64,000 nt of DNA from positions 1-64,000 of the forward strand of contig NZ_WTVQ01000014.1 in assembly GCF_012910955.1 (NCBI RefSeq). The letters are read 5' to 3'. This DNA is from Aromatoleum diolicum. Its GTDB lineage: Bacteria > Pseudomonadota > Gammaproteobacteria > Burkholderiales > Rhodocyclaceae. The notes below the pieces were generated by a model that saw only the letters and a program-made list of their open reading frames with translations, was not told the origin of the DNA and made no database searches. A program made the position numbers and the translations under genes. Positions 8,020 to 19,435 of the stretch are shown one piece after another. How positions within the stretch are numbered: position 1 is the stretch's first letter; each line of letters begins with the position of its first letter.

Positions 8020-8035
8020 GTTTGAGCCTCCAGGC

Positions 8036-10135
8036 TTATTCGCTAGCGTGATCCAGCAGCGCCTTCATGCTCAGGCGGATCTTGCCGCGCTCGTCGGTTT
8101 CGAGAACCTTGACGCGTACGGCCTGACCTTCCTTCACATAATCGGCGACGTTATTGACCCGCTCGTTGGCGATCTGCGAAACGTGCAGCAAGCCGTCGCG
8201 TCCCGGCATGATGTTCACGATCGCACCGAAATCCAGCAGACGCATGACGGTGCCGTTATAGATCTTGCCAACTTCGACTTCCGCCGTGATGGCCTCGATT
8301 TTCTCCTTGGCCAGTTGTGCGCCTTCCGCGCTGACGGACGAAATCGTCACGCTACCATCGTCCTGCAACTCGATGACGGTGCCCGTTTCTTCCTGCAGAG
8401 CGCGAATCACCGCGCCCCCCTTGCCGATCACGTCGCGGATCTTTTCCGGATTGATCTTCATGGTGATCATGCGCGGGGCGAACTCGGATACTTCGCCGCG
8501 ATGCGAAGCGAGCGACTGCTTCATGATGCCAAGGATATGCATGCGCCCCACACCGGCCTGAGCCAGCGCGACCTGCATGATTTCCTTGGTGATACCCTGG
8601 ATCTTGATATCCATTTGCAGCGCGGTGACACCGTTTTCCGTGCCGGCCACCTTGAAATCCATGTCGCCAAGATGGTCCTCGTCGCCGAGAATGTCGGTCA
8701 GCACCGCGAAGCGATTGCCTTCCTTGATGAGTCCCATCGCGATACCGGCGACATGCGCCTTGAGCGGCACCCCGGCATCCATCATCGCCAGAGAACCGCC
8801 GCACACCGACGCCATCGAACTGGAGCCGTTCGATTCGGTAATTTCCGACACCACGCGTACGGTGTAGCTGAAGCCTTCGGCAGGCGGCAACGCCGCCACC
8901 AACGCACGCTTGGCCAGACGTCCATGACCGACTTCGCGGCGCTTGGTCACGCCCATACGTCCGGTTTCACCGGTCGAGAACGGCGGGAAGTTGTAGTGCA
9001 GCATGAAGCTCTCGCGGTACTCGCCAGCGATTGCATCGATGATCTGCTCATCGCGACCGGTACCGAGGGTCGCGACCACCAAGGCCTGCGTTTCGCCACG
9101 GGTAAACAGTGCCGAACCGTGGGTACGCGGCAGCACGCCAACGCGAATGTCGATCGGACGCACGGTGCGCGTGTCACGCCCGTCGATCCGCGGCTCACCA
9201 GCGAGAATGCGGCTGCGCACGATACCGGCTTCGAGGTCATGGAAAATATCCTTGAGCTCGTTGGCCGACGGCGGCACTTCCGCAGCTTCCGTGATCGCTG
9301 CAATGGCCTTCTTGCGAATCTCGTTGACGCGCTCGGTACGGGCCTGTTTGCTGGTGATGCGGAAGGCCTCTTCCATGTCGGCCCCAGCAAGTTCCTTGAT
9401 GCGGGCGATCAGCGCTTCATTCTTGGCCGGAGGCTGCCAATCCCATTCGGGTTTGCCTGCCACTTCAACCAGTTCATTGATTGCGCGAATAGCAGCCTGC
9501 ATCTGGTGATGACCAAACACCACCGACCCGAGCATGATTTCTTCGGACAGTTCTCTTGCTTCAGACTCCACCATCAGCACGGCAGCTTCGGTGCCGGCAA
9601 CGACCAGGTTCAGCTCGCTAGTCTTGAGTTGCTCTGTGGTCGGATTGAGGATGTATTCGCCGTTAGCGTAACCCACGCGGCACGCGCCGATCGGACCGTT
9701 GAAAGGCACACCAGAGATCGCCAGTGCCGCCGAGGCTCCGATCATCGCAGGAATGTCCGGATCGATTTCCGGGTTCAGCGAGAGCACCGTGATGATGACC
9801 TGAACTTCGTTATAAAAGCCTTCCGGAAATAGCGGACGAATCGGCCGATCGATCAGGCGGCACGTCAGCGTTTCCTTTTCGGTCGGGCGCCCTTCGCGCT
9901 TGAAGAATCCACCGGGAATGCGCCCTGCAGCATAGAATTTTTCAACATAGTCGACGGTCAGCGGGAAAAAGTCCTGGCCGGTCTTGGCTTCTTTGGCGGC
10001 GACCACGGTCGCGAGCACCATCGTGTCGTCCATGTTGACGATGACCGCACCACCAGCCTGGCGAGCAATCTCGCCGGTTTCGAGGGTAACGGTGTGCGCG
10101 CCGTAGGCGAATGTCTTCTTGAGAGCGGTAGGCAA
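8036..10135 (-). CDS. pnp: Polyribonucleotide nucleotidyltransferase (PNPase)
   Basis: A 699-residue enzyme that degrades RNA from the 3' end by phosphorolysis, releasing nucleoside diphosphates, and works with RNase E in mRNA decay. Two RNase PH domains are visible: the first in the N-terminal 200 residues, the second around residues 310-540 with [14 protein letters not shown] and [14 protein letters not shown] domain ([19 protein letters not shown], about 555-580) and a C-terminal S1 domain ([18 protein letters not shown]) follow. The length matches the family. It lies downstream of rpsO, the classical order, separated by a terminator hairpin that probably allows partial read-through. Confidence 0.97.
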   Translation of the reverse strand: MPTALKKTFAYGAHTVTLETGEIARQAGGAVIVNMDDTMVLATVVAAKEAKTGQDFFPLTVDYVEKFYAAGRIPGGFFKREGRPTEKETLTCRLIDRPIRPLFPEGFYNEVQVIITVLSLNPEIDPDIPAMIGASAALAISGVPFNGPIGACRVGYANGEYILNPTTEQLKTSELNLVVAGTEAAVLMVESEARELSEEIMLGSVVFGHHQMQAAIRAINELVEVAGKPEWDWQPPAKNEALIARIKELAGADMEEAFRITSKQARTERVNEIRKKAIAAITEAAEVPPSANELKDIFHDLEAGIVRSRILAGEPRIDGRDTRTVRPIDIRVGVLPRTHGSALFTRGETQALVVATLGTGRDEQIIDAIAGEYRESFMLHYNFPPFSTGETGRMGVTKRREVGHGRLAKRALVAALPPAEGFSYTVRVVSEITESNGSSSMASVCGGSLAMMDAGVPLKAHVAGIAMGLIKEGNRFAVLTDILGDEDHLGDMDFKVAGTENGVTALQMDIKIQGITKEIMQVALAQAGVGRMHILGIMKQSLASHRGEVSEFAPRMITMKINPEKIRDVIGKGGAVIRALQEETGTVIELQDDGSVTISSVSAEGAQLAKEKIEAITAEVEVGKIYNGTVMRLLDFGAIVNIMPGRDGLLHVSQIANERVNNVADYVKEGQAVRVKVLETDERGKIRLSMKALLDHASE

Positions 10136-10212
10136 GGTGAAATCCTTTCGATAAGTGGATGCAGCAGACTACAACTGCGAAGTCAAATCGGCCTGACGGG
10201 CGCAAAAACAAA

Positions 10213-10243
10213 GCCGGTGCGGCCCCTTTGGATCCGCACCGGC
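10213..10243 (-). terminator. rpsO-pnp intercistronic terminator
   Basis: On the minus strand GCCGGTGCGG and CCGCACCGGC form a 10-bp stem with an 11-base loop, followed by TTTGTTTTTG. It lies between the rpsO stop and the pnp start, where a leaky terminator is known in E. coli. Confidence 0.88.
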
Positions 10244-10297
10244 TTGCTGGCTTAAGTTGCCTTTTTCGACGCTGTCAGACTCGACACGAGCGGCGAC

Positions 10298-10567
10298 TTA
10301 CTTGCGCAGACCCAGACGCTCGATCAGGTTGCGGTAGCCGTCAGCGTTCTTGCCCTTCAGGTAATCGAGCAGCTTGCGGCGCTGGGAGACCATTTTGAGC
10401 AGGCCGCGACGCGAGTGGTGATCCTTCGCGTTGGCCTTGAAGTGGCCGGTCAGCCCGTTGATGCGGGCGGTGAGCAGCGCGACCTGGACTTCCGGGGAGC
10501 CGGTGTCGCCTTTGGCGCGCTGGAAGTCGTTAACGATCTGCGACTTGGATGCGGTATCGAGAGCCAT
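10298..10567 (-). CDS. rpsO: 30S ribosomal protein S15
   Basis: An 89-residue protein, the exact size of E. coli S15. It binds 16S rRNA helices in the central domain and bridges to 23S rRNA. Characteristic segments are [17 protein letters not shown] near residue 22, the HHSRRGLL region near 46, and a lysine/arginine-rich end. S15 often represses its own translation through a structure in its leader; no such fold was worked out here. It sits between truB and pnp as in many proteobacteria. Confidence 0.97.
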   Translation of the reverse strand: MALDTASKSQIVNDFQRAKGDTGSPEVQVALLTARINGLTGHFKANAKDHHSRRGLLKMVSQRRKLLDYLKGKNADGYRNLIERLGLRK

Positions 10568-10645
10568 TTGCGTATTTACTCTTTTCGTTCTGCCAATCAG
10601 AAGCGTGGGATTATACCCAACGCGCTATGTAAAACTCAATCATTA

Positions 10646-11572
10646 TCAAGCTTGCTGCACGCTAGCGTCGGTCGAAACGAGGCGTTTTGGCGACAGCTTT
10701 CCGTCTGCACTGCTTTCGCCAAGTCCAAGATATCGATCGTCACCATAGACCCGAACCAGCCCTGGAGGCGGAACGGACATTACCAGCACGCGCCCCTGCA
10801 ATAGCGCATGCGCCTGAACCGTGTCGAGATCAACTCGTGGCAGGTGTGCCACCAATGTATCGACCGGGGACAGCATCTTGTCACGATCCCCAACCGGCAC
10901 AGCCTCAAGCGCGGCGACCGAACTGGCCGCATCTACACTGAACGGGCCGATACGGGTTCGCCGCAACGCGGAAAGATGAGCCCCGCAACCGAGCATGCGC
11001 CCAAGGTCGATAGCCAGCGTCCGGATATAGGTACCCTTGCTACACTCGACGTGTATGCGGAATGATTCATTCTCGACACCAAGCAGGTCCAACCGGTGGA
11101 TGCTGACCCGCCGCGGCGCCCGCTCAAGTTCGATACCGGCACGCGCGTATTCGTATAGCGGTTTGCCATCACGCTTGAGTGCGGAATACATCGGCGGGAT
11201 TTGCTCGATTTCGCCCGTCAGGCAAAGCAGCGCCTGCCTGATGGCGTCCACATTCACGTTCACTGGCGCCGAAGCAATTGCAGCCCCTTCGGCATCCCCC
11301 GTGTCGGTTTCAACACCGAGACTGACGGTAGCCTCGTAGGCCTTGTCGGCATCGAGCAGCATTTGCGAAAATTTGGTTGCCTCCCCGAAGGTCAGCGGCA
11401 GCAAGCCAGTAGCCATCGGATCGAGGGTGCCGGTATGCCCCGCTTTCGCGGCATTAAGCAGGCGTCGAGCCGTTTGCAGCGCGGCATTCGAGGTCATGCC
11501 CTTCGGTTTGTCGAGCAGCAGCACGCCGTCCACTGGACGGCGCTGATGCCTGAATTGCTTCTGCGCTTTCAA
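10646..11572 (-). CDS. truB: tRNA pseudouridine-55 synthase TruB
   Basis: A 308-residue pseudouridine synthase that isomerises U55 in the T loop of elongator tRNAs. The VLLLDKPKGMTSN motif is near the N-terminus and GHTGTLDPMATGLLPL near residue 45 carries the catalytic aspartate; KGTYIRTLAIDLGR is near residue 180. The C-terminal part is the PUA-like domain. The start lies 6 bp past the rbfA stop, so the genes are co-transcribed. Length is close to E. coli TruB (314). Confidence 0.96.
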   Translation of the reverse strand: MKAQKQFRHQRRPVDGVLLLDKPKGMTSNAALQTARRLLNAAKAGHTGTLDPMATGLLPLTFGEATKFSQMLLDADKAYEATVSLGVETDTGDAEGAAIASAPVNVNVDAIRQALLCLTGEIEQIPPMYSALKRDGKPLYEYARAGIELERAPRRVSIHRLDLLGVENESFRIHVECSKGTYIRTLAIDLGRMLGCGAHLSALRRTRIGPFSVDAASSVAALEAVPVGDRDKMLSPVDTLVAHLPRVDLDTVQAHALLQGRVLVMSVPPPGLVRVYGDDRYLGLGESSADGKLSPKRLVSTDASVQQA

Positions 11573-11578
11573 AGGCGG

Positions 11579-11962
11579 TCAGCTCTCCGGCTCGTCCTTG
11601 TGACGCGCTTCATCCTCGCGCACCACTTGGTCGATTAGCTGCGACATCCGACTACCCCGCTCCACCGAGCTGTCGTACTGAAAGTGCAGCTCGGGCAGGG
11701 TGTGGATACGCACGCGCTTGCCCAGCTCGCGGCGTAGAAAGCCACTTGCACGCCGCAAACCGACGAGGATTTCGTCCAGCCCCTCCTCGCCCCGCATCGA
11801 GGTGAAAAACACCTTGGCGTGCGCGTAGTCGGGCGTAATCTCGACATCGGTCAGTGTAATGAACCCCACGCGAGGGTCCTTGACCTCTAGCCGGATCAGT
11901 TCCGCCAGCTCGCGCCGGATCTGCTCGACGACGCGCTGGCTACGGGAAAACTCCTTGGGCAT
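11579..11962 (-). CDS. rbfA: 30S ribosome-binding factor A
   Basis: A 127-residue KH-fold protein that binds immature 30S subunits and helps process the 5' end of 16S rRNA, with a known role in cold adaptation. Conserved segments are RVVEQIRRELAELI at the N-terminus, DPRVGFITLTDVEITPDYAHAKVF in the middle and RIHTLPELHFQYD near the end. It starts 3 bp after the infB stop in the usual infB-rbfA-truB order. Confidence 0.96.
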   Translation of the reverse strand: MPKEFSRSQRVVEQIRRELAELIRLEVKDPRVGFITLTDVEITPDYAHAKVFFTSMRGEEGLDEILVGLRRASGFLRRELGKRVRIHTLPELHFQYDSSVERGSRMSQLIDQVVREDEARHKDEPES

Positions 11963-11965
11963 GAT

Positions 11966-14797
11966 TTAAAGTGTCCGCGCGATTTCCTGGATCTCGAACA
12001 CTTCAAGCTGGTCGCCTTCCTGGACGTCGTTGAAGTTCTTGATCGAGAGGCCGCATTCGAAACCGAACTTGACCTCCTTGACGTCGTCCTTGAAGCGCTT
12101 GAGCGATTCGAGTTCGCCGGTGTGGATGACCACGTGGTCGCGCAGCACACGGATCTGCGAACCGCGCTTGACGAGGCCTTCGAGCACATAACAACCGGCA
12201 ACGGCACCGACCTTCGGCACACGGAACACCTGACGCACTTCGACCAGCCCCAACACGTGTTCGCGCTTTTCCGGAGACAGCAGACCGGATAGCGCCGCCT
12301 TTACCTCATCGACCGCATCGTAAATGATGTTGTAGTAGCGGATATCCACCCCGAAAGTCTCTGCAAGCTTGCGGGCACCAGCATCGGCACGGGTATTGAA
12401 GCCGATGATGACGGCGCCCGACGCCTGCGCGAGGTTGACGTCGGACTCGGAAATGGCGCCAACCGCCGAGTGGATCGCGTTGACGCGGACTTCGTCGGTC
12501 GACAGCTTGTTGAGAGCCTGAACCAGTGCTTCCTGCGAACCCTGCACGTCGGCCTTGACGATGAGCGCGAGCGTCTTGACTTCGCCTTCCGACATCTGCT
12601 CGAACATGCTTTCGAGCTTCGCCGCCTGCTGTTTGGCAAGTTTGACTTCACGGAACTTGCCCTGACGGAATAGCGCAATTTCGCGCGCCTTCTTCTCGTC
12701 GGCCAGGACGATGGCCTCATCACCGGCACCCGGCACATCCGACAGACCGAGGATTTCCACCGGAATCGACGGCCCTGCCTCATCAACCGGCTTGCCATTC
12801 TCGTCGAGCATTGCACGAATACGACCGAAGGTCGCGCCGACCAGCATCACGTCACCCTTGCGCAAGGTGCCGGACTGAACCAGCAGGGACGCCACGGGAC
12901 CGCGCCCCTTGTCGAGCCGCGCTTCAATGATCAAGCCCTTTGCAGGCGTATCGACGGCGGCCGTCAACTCCAGCACTTCGGCCTGCAGCAGAACCGCTTC
13001 GAGCAGCTCGTCAATACCGACACCGGTCTTGGCCGAGACGTTGATGAACATGACATCGCCACCGTACTCTTCCGGCAGGACGCCTTCAGCTACGAGCTCC
13101 TGCTTGACGCGGTCCGGATTCGCCTCGTGCTTGTCGATCTTGTTGACCGCAACCACCAAAGGCACGCCGGCCGCCTTAGCGTGGTGAATCGCTTCCCGCG
13201 TTTGCGGCATCACGCCATCGTCCGCGGCGACAACGAGGATCACGATGTCGGTTGCCTTGGCGCCGCGGGCACGCATCGCCGTGAATGCCTCGTGCCCCGG
13301 GGTATCCAGGAAGGTCAGCATGCCGCGCGGGGTTTCCACGTGGTAGGCGCCAATGTGCTGCGTAATGCCGCCGGCTTCGCCGGAGGCAACCTTCGCACGG
13401 CGGATATAGTCCAGCAGCGAAGTCTTGCCGTGGTCTACGTGGCCCATCACGGTGACGACCGGGGCGCGCGACTCCACCTTCGCATCGTGGTGCGCTTCGC
13501 TATCCTCGAGGAAAGCGTCAGGATCGTCCAGCTTTGCTGCGAATGCCTTGTGGCCCATTTCCTCGACCAGGATCATTGCAGTTTCCTGATCGAGCACCTG
13601 GTTGATCGTGACCATCGAGCCCATCTTCATCAAGGCTTTAATGACCTCGGCCGCCTTGACTGACATCTTGTGCGCCAGATCCGCTACGGAGATGGTCTCG
13701 GGCACGTGGATTTCGCGTATCACGGGCTCAGTCGGTGCCTGAAAGCTCTTGTGATCGTCCTGCTGTCCACGCCCCTGACGACCACCGCCGCGGGCACCGC
13801 GCCACGAACCAGTCGTTGCGCCGACTTCGCCACGCGTCTTGAGGCCACGACGTTTTGCGCTTTCGCCGGCGCTGTCTGCGGCGCCACGGGTACCACGCTT
13901 GGCGTCCTTCGCTCCGGCCTTGTCCTCGGTCTTGGCCGGGCGATGCAGCGTTCCGCTCGGCGCCTTCTGCGTTTCCTTGACCTGCGGTTTTGCAGCCTCG
14001 GCGCGCTTTTCCGCTTCAACTCGTACTCGAGCCTCTTCCTCGGCGCGGCGCGCCTCGGCTGCTGCACGCGCGGCCGCTTCGCGGTCCTGCTTGGCCTTCA
14101 GGTCAGCCATCTGACGAGCACGCAGTTCGTCATGACGACGCGCCTCGTGTTCGCGCGCAGCACGCTCTTCGTCGCTGAGAATCGAGACACGCAAAGGCTT
14201 CTGGGTGGGTGCAGCGGCTCGCGCCGGAGCCTCCGGCTCGCTCTCTTCAGCCGAAGCAACTGGTGCCGTATATTCCTCGACAGGTTCTGCGACAACTTCC
14301 GGTTCGACGATAGGTTCGGGCTCAGGCTCAACGACCGGTTCCACCTCGGCGGCGGGCGCGACTTGGACAGCGGCTTCTACCACTGTTACCACGGGCGCGA
14401 CCTCGACTTCCGGCGCTTCCGGTTCGTCGAATTCCGAGATTTCGGCAAGTTGATCTTCAGCCGGTGCAGCTTCGTGTACGCCGGACTCGGTGCCGAGCTC
14501 ATCGCGTTTGACGAAGACACGTTTTTTCCGCACTTCGACCTGAACTGTTCTGGCGCGCCCCGACGAGTCAGTAGCTCGGATTTCCGAGGTTTGCTTGCGG
14601 GTCAGCGTGATCTTGCCCTTGGGCTGGTTTTCGCCATGGGACCGACGCAGATATTCGAGCAGTCTCGCCTTGTCCTGCTCGGTCAGCAGTTGGTCCGAGC
14701 TGGTCTTCTGGACCCCGGCTCTCTGCAACTGCTCGAGCAGCACCGCTGCCGGCATTTTAAGTTCGCCGGCGAACTGGATTACGCTCATCTGTTCCAT
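11966..14797 (-). CDS. infB: Translation initiation factor IF-2
   Basis: A 943-residue GTPase that brings fMet-tRNA to the 30S subunit and promotes subunit joining. The N-terminal IF2_N motif ([19 protein letters not shown]) is followed by a long charged, alanine/glutamate-rich linker of about 300 residues. The G domain has GHVDHGKTS near residue 450, DTPGHEAF and NKIDK; the C-terminal domains carry the initiator tRNA-binding site. Length is typical of betaproteobacterial IF-2 (E. coli 890). It follows nusA by 13 bp. The repetitive linker gives long false frames on the opposite strand. Confidence 0.97.
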   Translation of the reverse strand: MEQMSVIQFAGELKMPAAVLLEQLQRAGVQKTSSDQLLTEQDKARLLEYLRRSHGENQPKGKITLTRKQTSEIRATDSSGRARTVQVEVRKKRVFVKRDELGTESGVHEAAPAEDQLAEISEFDEPEAPEVEVAPVVTVVEAAVQVAPAAEVEPVVEPEPEPIVEPEVVAEPVEEYTAPVASAEESEPEAPARAAAPTQKPLRVSILSDEERAAREHEARRHDELRARQMADLKAKQDREAAARAAAEARRAEEEARVRVEAEKRAEAAKPQVKETQKAPSGTLHRPAKTEDKAGAKDAKRGTRGAADSAGESAKRRGLKTRGEVGATTGSWRGARGGGRQGRGQQDDHKSFQAPTEPVIREIHVPETISVADLAHKMSVKAAEVIKALMKMGSMVTINQVLDQETAMILVEEMGHKAFAAKLDDPDAFLEDSEAHHDAKVESRAPVVTVMGHVDHGKTSLLDYIRRAKVASGEAGGITQHIGAYHVETPRGMLTFLDTPGHEAFTAMRARGAKATDIVILVVAADDGVMPQTREAIHHAKAAGVPLVVAVNKIDKHEANPDRVKQELVAEGVLPEEYGGDVMFINVSAKTGVGIDELLEAVLLQAEVLELTAAVDTPAKGLIIEARLDKGRGPVASLLVQSGTLRKGDVMLVGATFGRIRAMLDENGKPVDEAGPSIPVEILGLSDVPGAGDEAIVLADEKKAREIALFRQGKFREVKLAKQQAAKLESMFEQMSEGEVKTLALIVKADVQGSQEALVQALNKLSTDEVRVNAIHSAVGAISESDVNLAQASGAVIIGFNTRADAGARKLAETFGVDIRYYNIIYDAVDEVKAALSGLLSPEKREHVLGLVEVRQVFRVPKVGAVAGCYVLEGLVKRGSQIRVLRDHVVIHTGELESLKRFKDDVKEVKFGFECGLSIKNFNDVQEGDQLEVFEIQEIARTL

Positions 14798-14810
14798 CAG
14801 TGCCCTCCCA

Positions 14811-16286
14811 TCATTCTTCGAACCAGTGCGCGCGCGCGACCGAAATCAGCGCACTCGCCCGTTCTTGTTCGATTCCGGCGATTTCGATCAATTCATCGAC
14901 GGCCAGATCGGCCAGATCGTCCCGGGTGCGAACGCCATGCTCGGCCAGTTTGGCGGCGAGCGGCTTGTCCATCCCTTCGAGATCGATCAGATCGTCGGAA
15001 ACATTCTCCAGTTGCTCCTCGGTCACAATGGCCTCGGTGAGCAACACATTTCGGGCGCGGTTACGCAGCTCGTTGACCGTTTCCTCGTCGAAGGCTTCGA
15101 TCTCGAGCATTTCCGCAAGCGGCACGTAGGCAATTTCCTCTAGCGAGGAGAAGCCTTCATCGATCAGGATATCTGCCAATTCTTCATCGACATCCAGCTT
15201 GTCCATGAACAGCTGGCGCAGGCCCTGGCGCTCCTGACCGGTCTTCTGAGCGGACTCTTCTTCGCTCATGAGATTGATCGTCCAGCCCGTCAGCTCGGAA
15301 GCAAGCTTGACGTTTTGGCCATTGCGTCCAATCGCGATGGCGAGATTATTGTCATCGACCACTACGTCCATGCCGTGACTTTCTTCGTCCACGACGATCG
15401 ACACCACTTCAGCAGGTTGCAGTGCAGAAATAACGAACTGCGCAGGATCCGACGACCAAACGATGATGTCAATCTGCTCGCCGGCGATTTCGTTGCGCAC
15501 GGCCGTGACGCGCGATCCGCGCAAGCCGACGCAAGTCCCGATCGGATCGATGCGCGGATCGTTGGACTGCACCGCGATCTTCGCCCGCAGTCCGGGATCG
15601 CGGGCGCAGGCCTTGATTTCCAGGAGCCCGTCTTCGATCTCCGGCACTTCGAGCTCGAACAACTTACCGAGGAACTCCGGGGCTGTCCGCGACAGGATCA
15701 GTTGCGGGCCTCGCGCACCACGGTCAATACGCAGCAGGAACGCCTTCACCCGATCGCCGACACGCAGATTTTCGCGCGGGATCATCTGGTCGCGGGGAAT
15801 CACTGCCTCGAGACGCCCGACCTCGATGATCGCGTTGCCACGCTCCATGCGCTTGATCGAACCGGAAACAAGATGTTCCTTACGATCGAGGAAGTCATTG
15901 AGCACCTGCTCGCGCTCGGCATCACGAATACGCTGCAAGATCACCTGCTTCGCCGCCTGAGCGCCGATGCGCCCGAAATCGATTGGCTCAAGCGGCTCTT
16001 CAATGTATTCGCCGATCTGAATACTGGGCTCTACGTCCCGTGCATCGATGATGCCCATTTCAGCTTCATCATTAACGACATCCTCGTCAGGCATCACCAC
16101 CCAGCGACGGAACGATTCGTAGGCACCGGTATCACGATCGATCGTGACGCGAACATCGGCCTCGTCGTTGATGCGCTTCTTCGTTGCGGAGGCGAGCGCC
16201 GACTCCAGGGCACCGAATACGATGTCCTTGGCCACATTCTTTTCGCGCGCCAGCGCATCCACAAGCAGCAATATTTCGCGGCTCAT
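14811..16286 (-). CDS. nusA: Transcription termination/antitermination factor NusA
   Basis: A 491-residue RNA polymerase-binding factor affecting pausing, termination and antitermination. It has the N-terminal polymerase-binding domain (about 1-130), an S1 domain ([18 protein letters not shown]), two KH domains (the first with [17 protein letters not shown], the second with [16 protein letters not shown]) and two acidic C-terminal repeats as in E. coli NusA (495 residues). The gene lies between rimP and infB, and NusA is known in E. coli to influence its own operon through leader terminators, which is relevant to the hairpin before rimP. Confidence 0.97.
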   Translation of the reverse strand: MSREILLLVDALAREKNVAKDIVFGALESALASATKKRINDEADVRVTIDRDTGAYESFRRWVVMPDEDVVNDEAEMGIIDARDVEPSIQIGEYIEEPLEPIDFGRIGAQAAKQVILQRIRDAEREQVLNDFLDRKEHLVSGSIKRMERGNAIIEVGRLEAVIPRDQMIPRENLRVGDRVKAFLLRIDRGARGPQLILSRTAPEFLGKLFELEVPEIEDGLLEIKACARDPGLRAKIAVQSNDPRIDPIGTCVGLRGSRVTAVRNEIAGEQIDIIVWSSDPAQFVISALQPAEVVSIVVDEESHGMDVVVDDNNLAIAIGRNGQNVKLASELTGWTINLMSEEESAQKTGQERQGLRQLFMDKLDVDEELADILIDEGFSSLEEIAYVPLAEMLEIEAFDEETVNELRNRARNVLLTEAIVTEEQLENVSDDLIDLEGMDKPLAAKLAEHGVRTRDDLADLAVDELIEIAGIEQERASALISVARAHWFEE

Positions 16287-16312
16287 TAATCAAAACCTCC
16301 ACATACGAATAC

Positions 16313-16741
16313 TCAAAACTTGGGCACCAGACGCGCTTTCTCGACTTCATCAATGGGAAAGGCGACCTCACCCTTCTCGGTACGCAAACGCACCACACCA
16401 TCGACAAAACCTTCAAGCACGCCAATGAAATTTCGCTGATTACCAATCGGCATCCGCAGGCGGACCTGCACATCGCTACCGACAAAGCGTTCGAAATCGG
16501 CGGCCTTCTTGAGCGGCCGATCAAGGCCGGGGGACGAAATCTCGAGCCGGTCGTAGTCGACGTTCTCGACCTCGAAGACACGCGTCAGCTGATTACTGAC
16601 CGCGGCACAATCATCCACCGTGATACCACGCTCGATATCGATAAAGACGCGCATCAAGCGCCCCTTCGGGGAAGTCTCGAAATCAACCAACTCGAAGCCG
16701 AGCCCGGCCACCACCTGCTCAATCAGACGTTCGACATCCAT
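16313..16741 (-). CDS. rimP: Ribosome maturation factor RimP
   Basis: A 142-residue protein needed for 30S maturation, first gene of the rimP-nusA-infB operon. The N-terminal alpha/beta domain (LIEQVVAGLGFELVDFE) carries the GRLMRVFID strand and ISSPGLDRPLKK; an SH3-like C-terminal domain follows. The frame is open to ATG 16798, but that start would put the terminator-like hairpin inside the coding sequence; ATG 16741 (MDVERLIEQ) matches the family start. The segment before it, GGCGTGG, is a modest ribosome binding site that may be structurally controlled. Confidence 0.93.
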   Translation of the reverse strand: MDVERLIEQVVAGLGFELVDFETSPKGRLMRVFIDIERGITVDDCAAVSNQLTRVFEVENVDYDRLEISSPGLDRPLKKAADFERFVGSDVQVRLRMPIGNQRNFIGVLEGFVDGVVRLRTEKGEVAFPIDEVEKARLVPKF

Positions 16742-16753
16742 TTCCACGCCCAC

Positions 16754-16779
16754 AAATAAAAAATGGGCGTAACGCCCAT
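16754..16779 (-). terminator. Terminator-like hairpin in the rimP leader
   Basis: On the minus strand ATGGGCG, loop TTA, CGCCCAT is followed by TTTTTATTT, a compact intrinsic terminator ending about 12 bases before the rimP start. A third copy of TGGGCG follows the U-tract at the ribosome binding site and could pair with the hairpin's second arm instead. It lies downstream of a promoter at 16846-16874, so it looks like an attenuator; it may also stop read-through from rluB. Confidence 0.7.
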
Positions 16780-16845
16780 CTTTGTTGAATCCATCCACAA
16801 ACCGGTGCAGCGAAATAGAAAAATTGCGCCCACCAAAGCTTTACA

Positions 16846-16874
16846 AGTATAACCACTTCATTGAAAACAGGCAA
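16846..16874 (-). promoter_or_regulatory. Sigma-70 promoter of the rimP-nusA-infB operon
   Basis: On the minus strand TTGCCT (16874-16869), a 17-bp spacer and TATACT (16851-16846) give a near-consensus promoter. Transcription would begin near 16839, leaving a leader of about 98 bases that contains the hairpin. Confidence 0.7.
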
Positions 16875-16961
16875 TTCGTAACATGGTTTACCCGGGCGCT
16901 TTCGGACGAACGGAAAGCCCAGCGAGCGCTTACCCCCAAGGGGCGGCCGGCTCGCCTATTC

Positions 16962-17951
16962 TCAAGTTCGGTCGCGCGGCGTCGTACGATGAATTCTGGC
17001 CTGGCGCTCCTTCTCGCCAGGGCGAGCAGATGTCTGCCCTTGCGGTTTCGGTAACCCTGCCAACTCACAGACTTCGGCTTCCGGCATTTCCATCCACATA
17101 CCGCGCTTGAGGCGCGACGACAGGCTCACCGGACCGTAGCGCACGCGCATCAGCCGGCTGACGGTCAAACCGACCGCCTCGAACATGCGTCGAACTTCGC
17201 GGTTGCGCCCTTCCGAAAGCGTCACCTTGTACCAGTGGTTGACGCCCTCGCCGCCCTGATCACTCAGAGAGCTAAAACGCGCCAGCCCGTCTTCAAGCTG
17301 GATTCCGGCCTTCAGCGATTCGATCTGCTCGTCGGTCAGCGCTCCCAGCAGACGCACAGCGTACTCGCGCTCCAGTTCGTAGCGCGGGTGCATCAGACGA
17401 TTGGCCAGCGTGCCATCGTTCGTGAACAGCAACAGGCCCGACGTATTAAAATCCAGTCGTCCGACGGCGATCCAACGCCCCTTGCGCAATAACGGAAGCC
17501 GTTCGAACACGGTGGGGCGCCCTTCCGGATCCTCGCGCGAGACAATCTCGCCTTCCGGCTTGTGATAAATCAATACCCGGGGTGTGCGGACACTGAAGCG
17601 CAGCGGGACGAGCTTGCCATTGATTTTGACACGATCTCCGGGGCCGATTTTCTGACCGGGCTCGGCCGTGACACCATTTACGATAATGCGCCCGGCAGCC
17701 ACCCACTCTTCGATTTCGCGCCGCGACCCTATTCCTAGCTGGGCCAGTACCTTCTGCAGCCGCTCGGGTTCAGCAAGATTCTCAGAGTTTGGCGCATGCC
17801 GTCCTCCAACACCCGCCCGAACGGACTCGCGGGACTTACGGCGGAGCTCGCTACCTTCCCCGGCAACTGGCGGAGGCGAACCCGGACGCGAGCGCGAGTG
17901 TGTTGCGGCAGGTCGCTGCACTTCCAGCGCGGACTCAGTGTTTTTCTTCAT
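16962..17951 (-). CDS. rluB: 23S rRNA pseudouridine synthase, RluB/RsuA family
   Basis: A 329-residue pseudouridine synthase. A charged, low-complexity N-terminal extension of about 60 residues is followed by an S4 domain ([22 protein letters not shown]) and the catalytic domain with the aspartate in [17 protein letters not shown]. RluB modifies U2605 of 23S rRNA in E. coli; assignment within the RluB/E/F/RsuA group is by context and the S4 domain. The chosen ATG at 17951 (MKKNTESAL) overlaps the scpB stop by 17 bp; the longer frame to 18011 would sit inside scpB. It is last in the rnm-to-rluB operon. Confidence 0.9.
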   Translation of the reverse strand: MKKNTESALEVQRPAATHSRSRPGSPPPVAGEGSELRRKSRESVRAGVGGRHAPNSENLAEPERLQKVLAQLGIGSRREIEEWVAAGRIIVNGVTAEPGQKIGPGDRVKINGKLVPLRFSVRTPRVLIYHKPEGEIVSREDPEGRPTVFERLPLLRKGRWIAVGRLDFNTSGLLLFTNDGTLANRLMHPRYELEREYAVRLLGALTDEQIESLKAGIQLEDGLARFSSLSDQGGEGVNHWYKVTLSEGRNREVRRMFEAVGLTVSRLMRVRYGPVSLSSRLKRGMWMEMPEAEVCELAGLPKPQGQTSARPGEKERQARIHRTTPRDRT

Positions 17952-18534
17952 TGGCGGCCGCAGCGGCCGCTTCGATTTCTTTGGTGTCGACAAGATCCAT
18001 GATCCTTTCAATTTCGGTTAGCGCAGGCAGCTCGGTCAGGCTTCTGAGCCCGAGGTCATCGAGAAAGCGCCGCGTGGTCGCAAATAGTGCCGGGCGACCG
18101 GGGGTGTCACGATGGCCGACAATATCGACCCAGCCTCGCGACTCCAGTGTCTTGAGAACATTCGGGGAAACCGCCACGCCGCGAATGTCTTCTATATCTC
18201 CTCGCGTAACGGGTTGACGGTAGGCGATGATTGCCAGCGTTTCCAGCACCGCGCGCGAGTATCTTGGCGGTTTTTCCTGCTTGAGGCGATCGAGAAAGAC
18301 TTGGTACTCGGGGCGCGTCTGGAAACGCCAGCCTGAGGCCAGCTGGACCAGCTCCACACCACGATCCGACCAGTCGCCACGCAACTCGTCGAGCAGGCGT
18401 CGGATGAAATCGTGCCCCGGATCGACGTCGAACAGTTGTCGCAGATCGGTTACCGGCAAGGGCACGCTTGCCGCAAGCAACGCTGCCTCGATGACCCGCT
18501 TGAAGTCCTCAGGTGTCGTTGGCTGCATCGGCAA
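17935..18534 (-). CDS. scpB: Segregation and condensation protein B
   Basis: A 199-residue ScpB with two winged-helix domains; the conserved [20 protein letters not shown] segment lies in the middle and [18 protein letters not shown] after it. ScpB forms a dimer that binds ScpA and Smc to compact and segregate the chromosome. The alanine-rich end ([10 protein letters not shown]) is probably unstructured. Its start lies within the end of scpA, implying coupling and a fixed subunit ratio. Confidence 0.94.
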   Translation of the reverse strand: MPMQPTTPEDFKRVIEAALLAASVPLPVTDLRQLFDVDPGHDFIRRLLDELRGDWSDRGVELVQLASGWRFQTRPEYQVFLDRLKQEKPPRYSRAVLETLAIIAYRQPVTRGDIEDIRGVAVSPNVLKTLESRGWVDIVGHRDTPGRPALFATTRRFLDDLGLRSLTELPALTEIERIMDLVDTKEIEAAAAAANEEKH

Positions 18535-19339
18535 GTTTCACGTATATCGGTGCAAAGGGCTCGTTCTGGGCCACTTGCACAAGTTTCTCCTTGACCAACT
18601 CGAGTACCGCGAGAAAACTTACAACCAGCCCGGCCGGTCCGCGCGCCGGCTCGAACAGCGTATCAAAAACCACAAAAGCGCCGTCCGACAGCTTGCGCAG
18701 GATCGCAGTCATGTGTTCCCGAACCGATAGCTCGTCCCGTCTCACCTGATGATGCTGCGTCAGCCGCGCCTTTTTCATGATCTTGAGCCAAGCAAGCTGC
18801 AAATCGTGAAGACTGACTTCCGGTAGCCTTTCAACGATCTTCTCCGCAACGAAGATGCTTACCCACTCGTGATCGCGATCGACACGCGGCAATGCATCGA
18901 GCCGGGCGGCAGCCATCTTCATCTGCTCGTAATCAAGCAGGCGCCGCACCAGTTCCGCACGAGGATCAAGGGACTCGTCCGGCGCGTCACGCGGCGGGCG
19001 CGGTAACAACATGCGCGACTTAATCTCGAGCAGGGTCGCGGCCATCAGCAGGTAATCGGCAGCAAGTTCGAGATTGTGTCGCCGCATTGCCTCGACGTAA
19101 ACCAGATACTGCGCGGTCAATGGCGCCATCGGGATGTCGAGGATATTCAGGTTCGACTTGCGGATCAGGTAGAGCAACAGATCGAGCGGCCCCTCGAAGG
19201 CCTCGAGGAAAATTTCCAGTGCATCCGGCGGAATGTAGAGATCTTTTGGCAGTTCGAGTAGCGGCTCGCCGTACAGGCGCGCCACCGCCTCAATCTGGGC
19301 GACCGTTTCGACCGGAGCAAGCTCGAGCGGAAAATTCAT
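18509..19339 (-). CDS. scpA: Segregation and condensation protein A
   Basis: A 276-residue kleisin. The N-terminal signature [26 protein letters not shown] binds one Smc head/neck, and the C-terminal winged helix binds the other, closing the Smc ring. The start is set at ATG 19339 (MNFPLELAP); a further 13 codons are open upstream but unlike the family. The segment [13 protein letters not shown] is typical. A paired inverted repeat (CATTCCGG/CCGGAATG, 19384-19415) lies between trpS and this gene. Overlaps scpB at its end. Confidence 0.94.
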   Translation of the reverse strand: MNFPLELAPVETVAQIEAVARLYGEPLLELPKDLYIPPDALEIFLEAFEGPLDLLLYLIRKSNLNILDIPMAPLTAQYLVYVEAMRRHNLELAADYLLMAATLLEIKSRMLLPRPPRDAPDESLDPRAELVRRLLDYEQMKMAAARLDALPRVDRDHEWVSIFVAEKIVERLPEVSLHDLQLAWLKIMKKARLTQHHQVRRDELSVREHMTAILRKLSDGAFVVFDTLFEPARGPAGLVVSFLAVLELVKEKLVQVAQNEPFAPIYVKLADAANDT

Positions 19340-19435
19340 GGTGCGAAAACCTTCACAACACGCCGACGCCCGTGACACCGCGTCATTCCGGCTCGTTGGA
19401 GCGAAATCCGGAATGCGCCCGCCGGACCATCGCCC

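Noticed and set aside
8018-9832. 604-codon open frame antisense to pnp
   Set aside because: Histidine- and arginine-rich shadow of a high-GC gene with no recognisable domain; pnp on the other strand is complete and certain.
13670-15040. 456-codon open frame antisense to infB and nusA
   Set aside because: Arises from the repetitive glutamate/alanine linker of IF-2 read backwards; low complexity and no family features.
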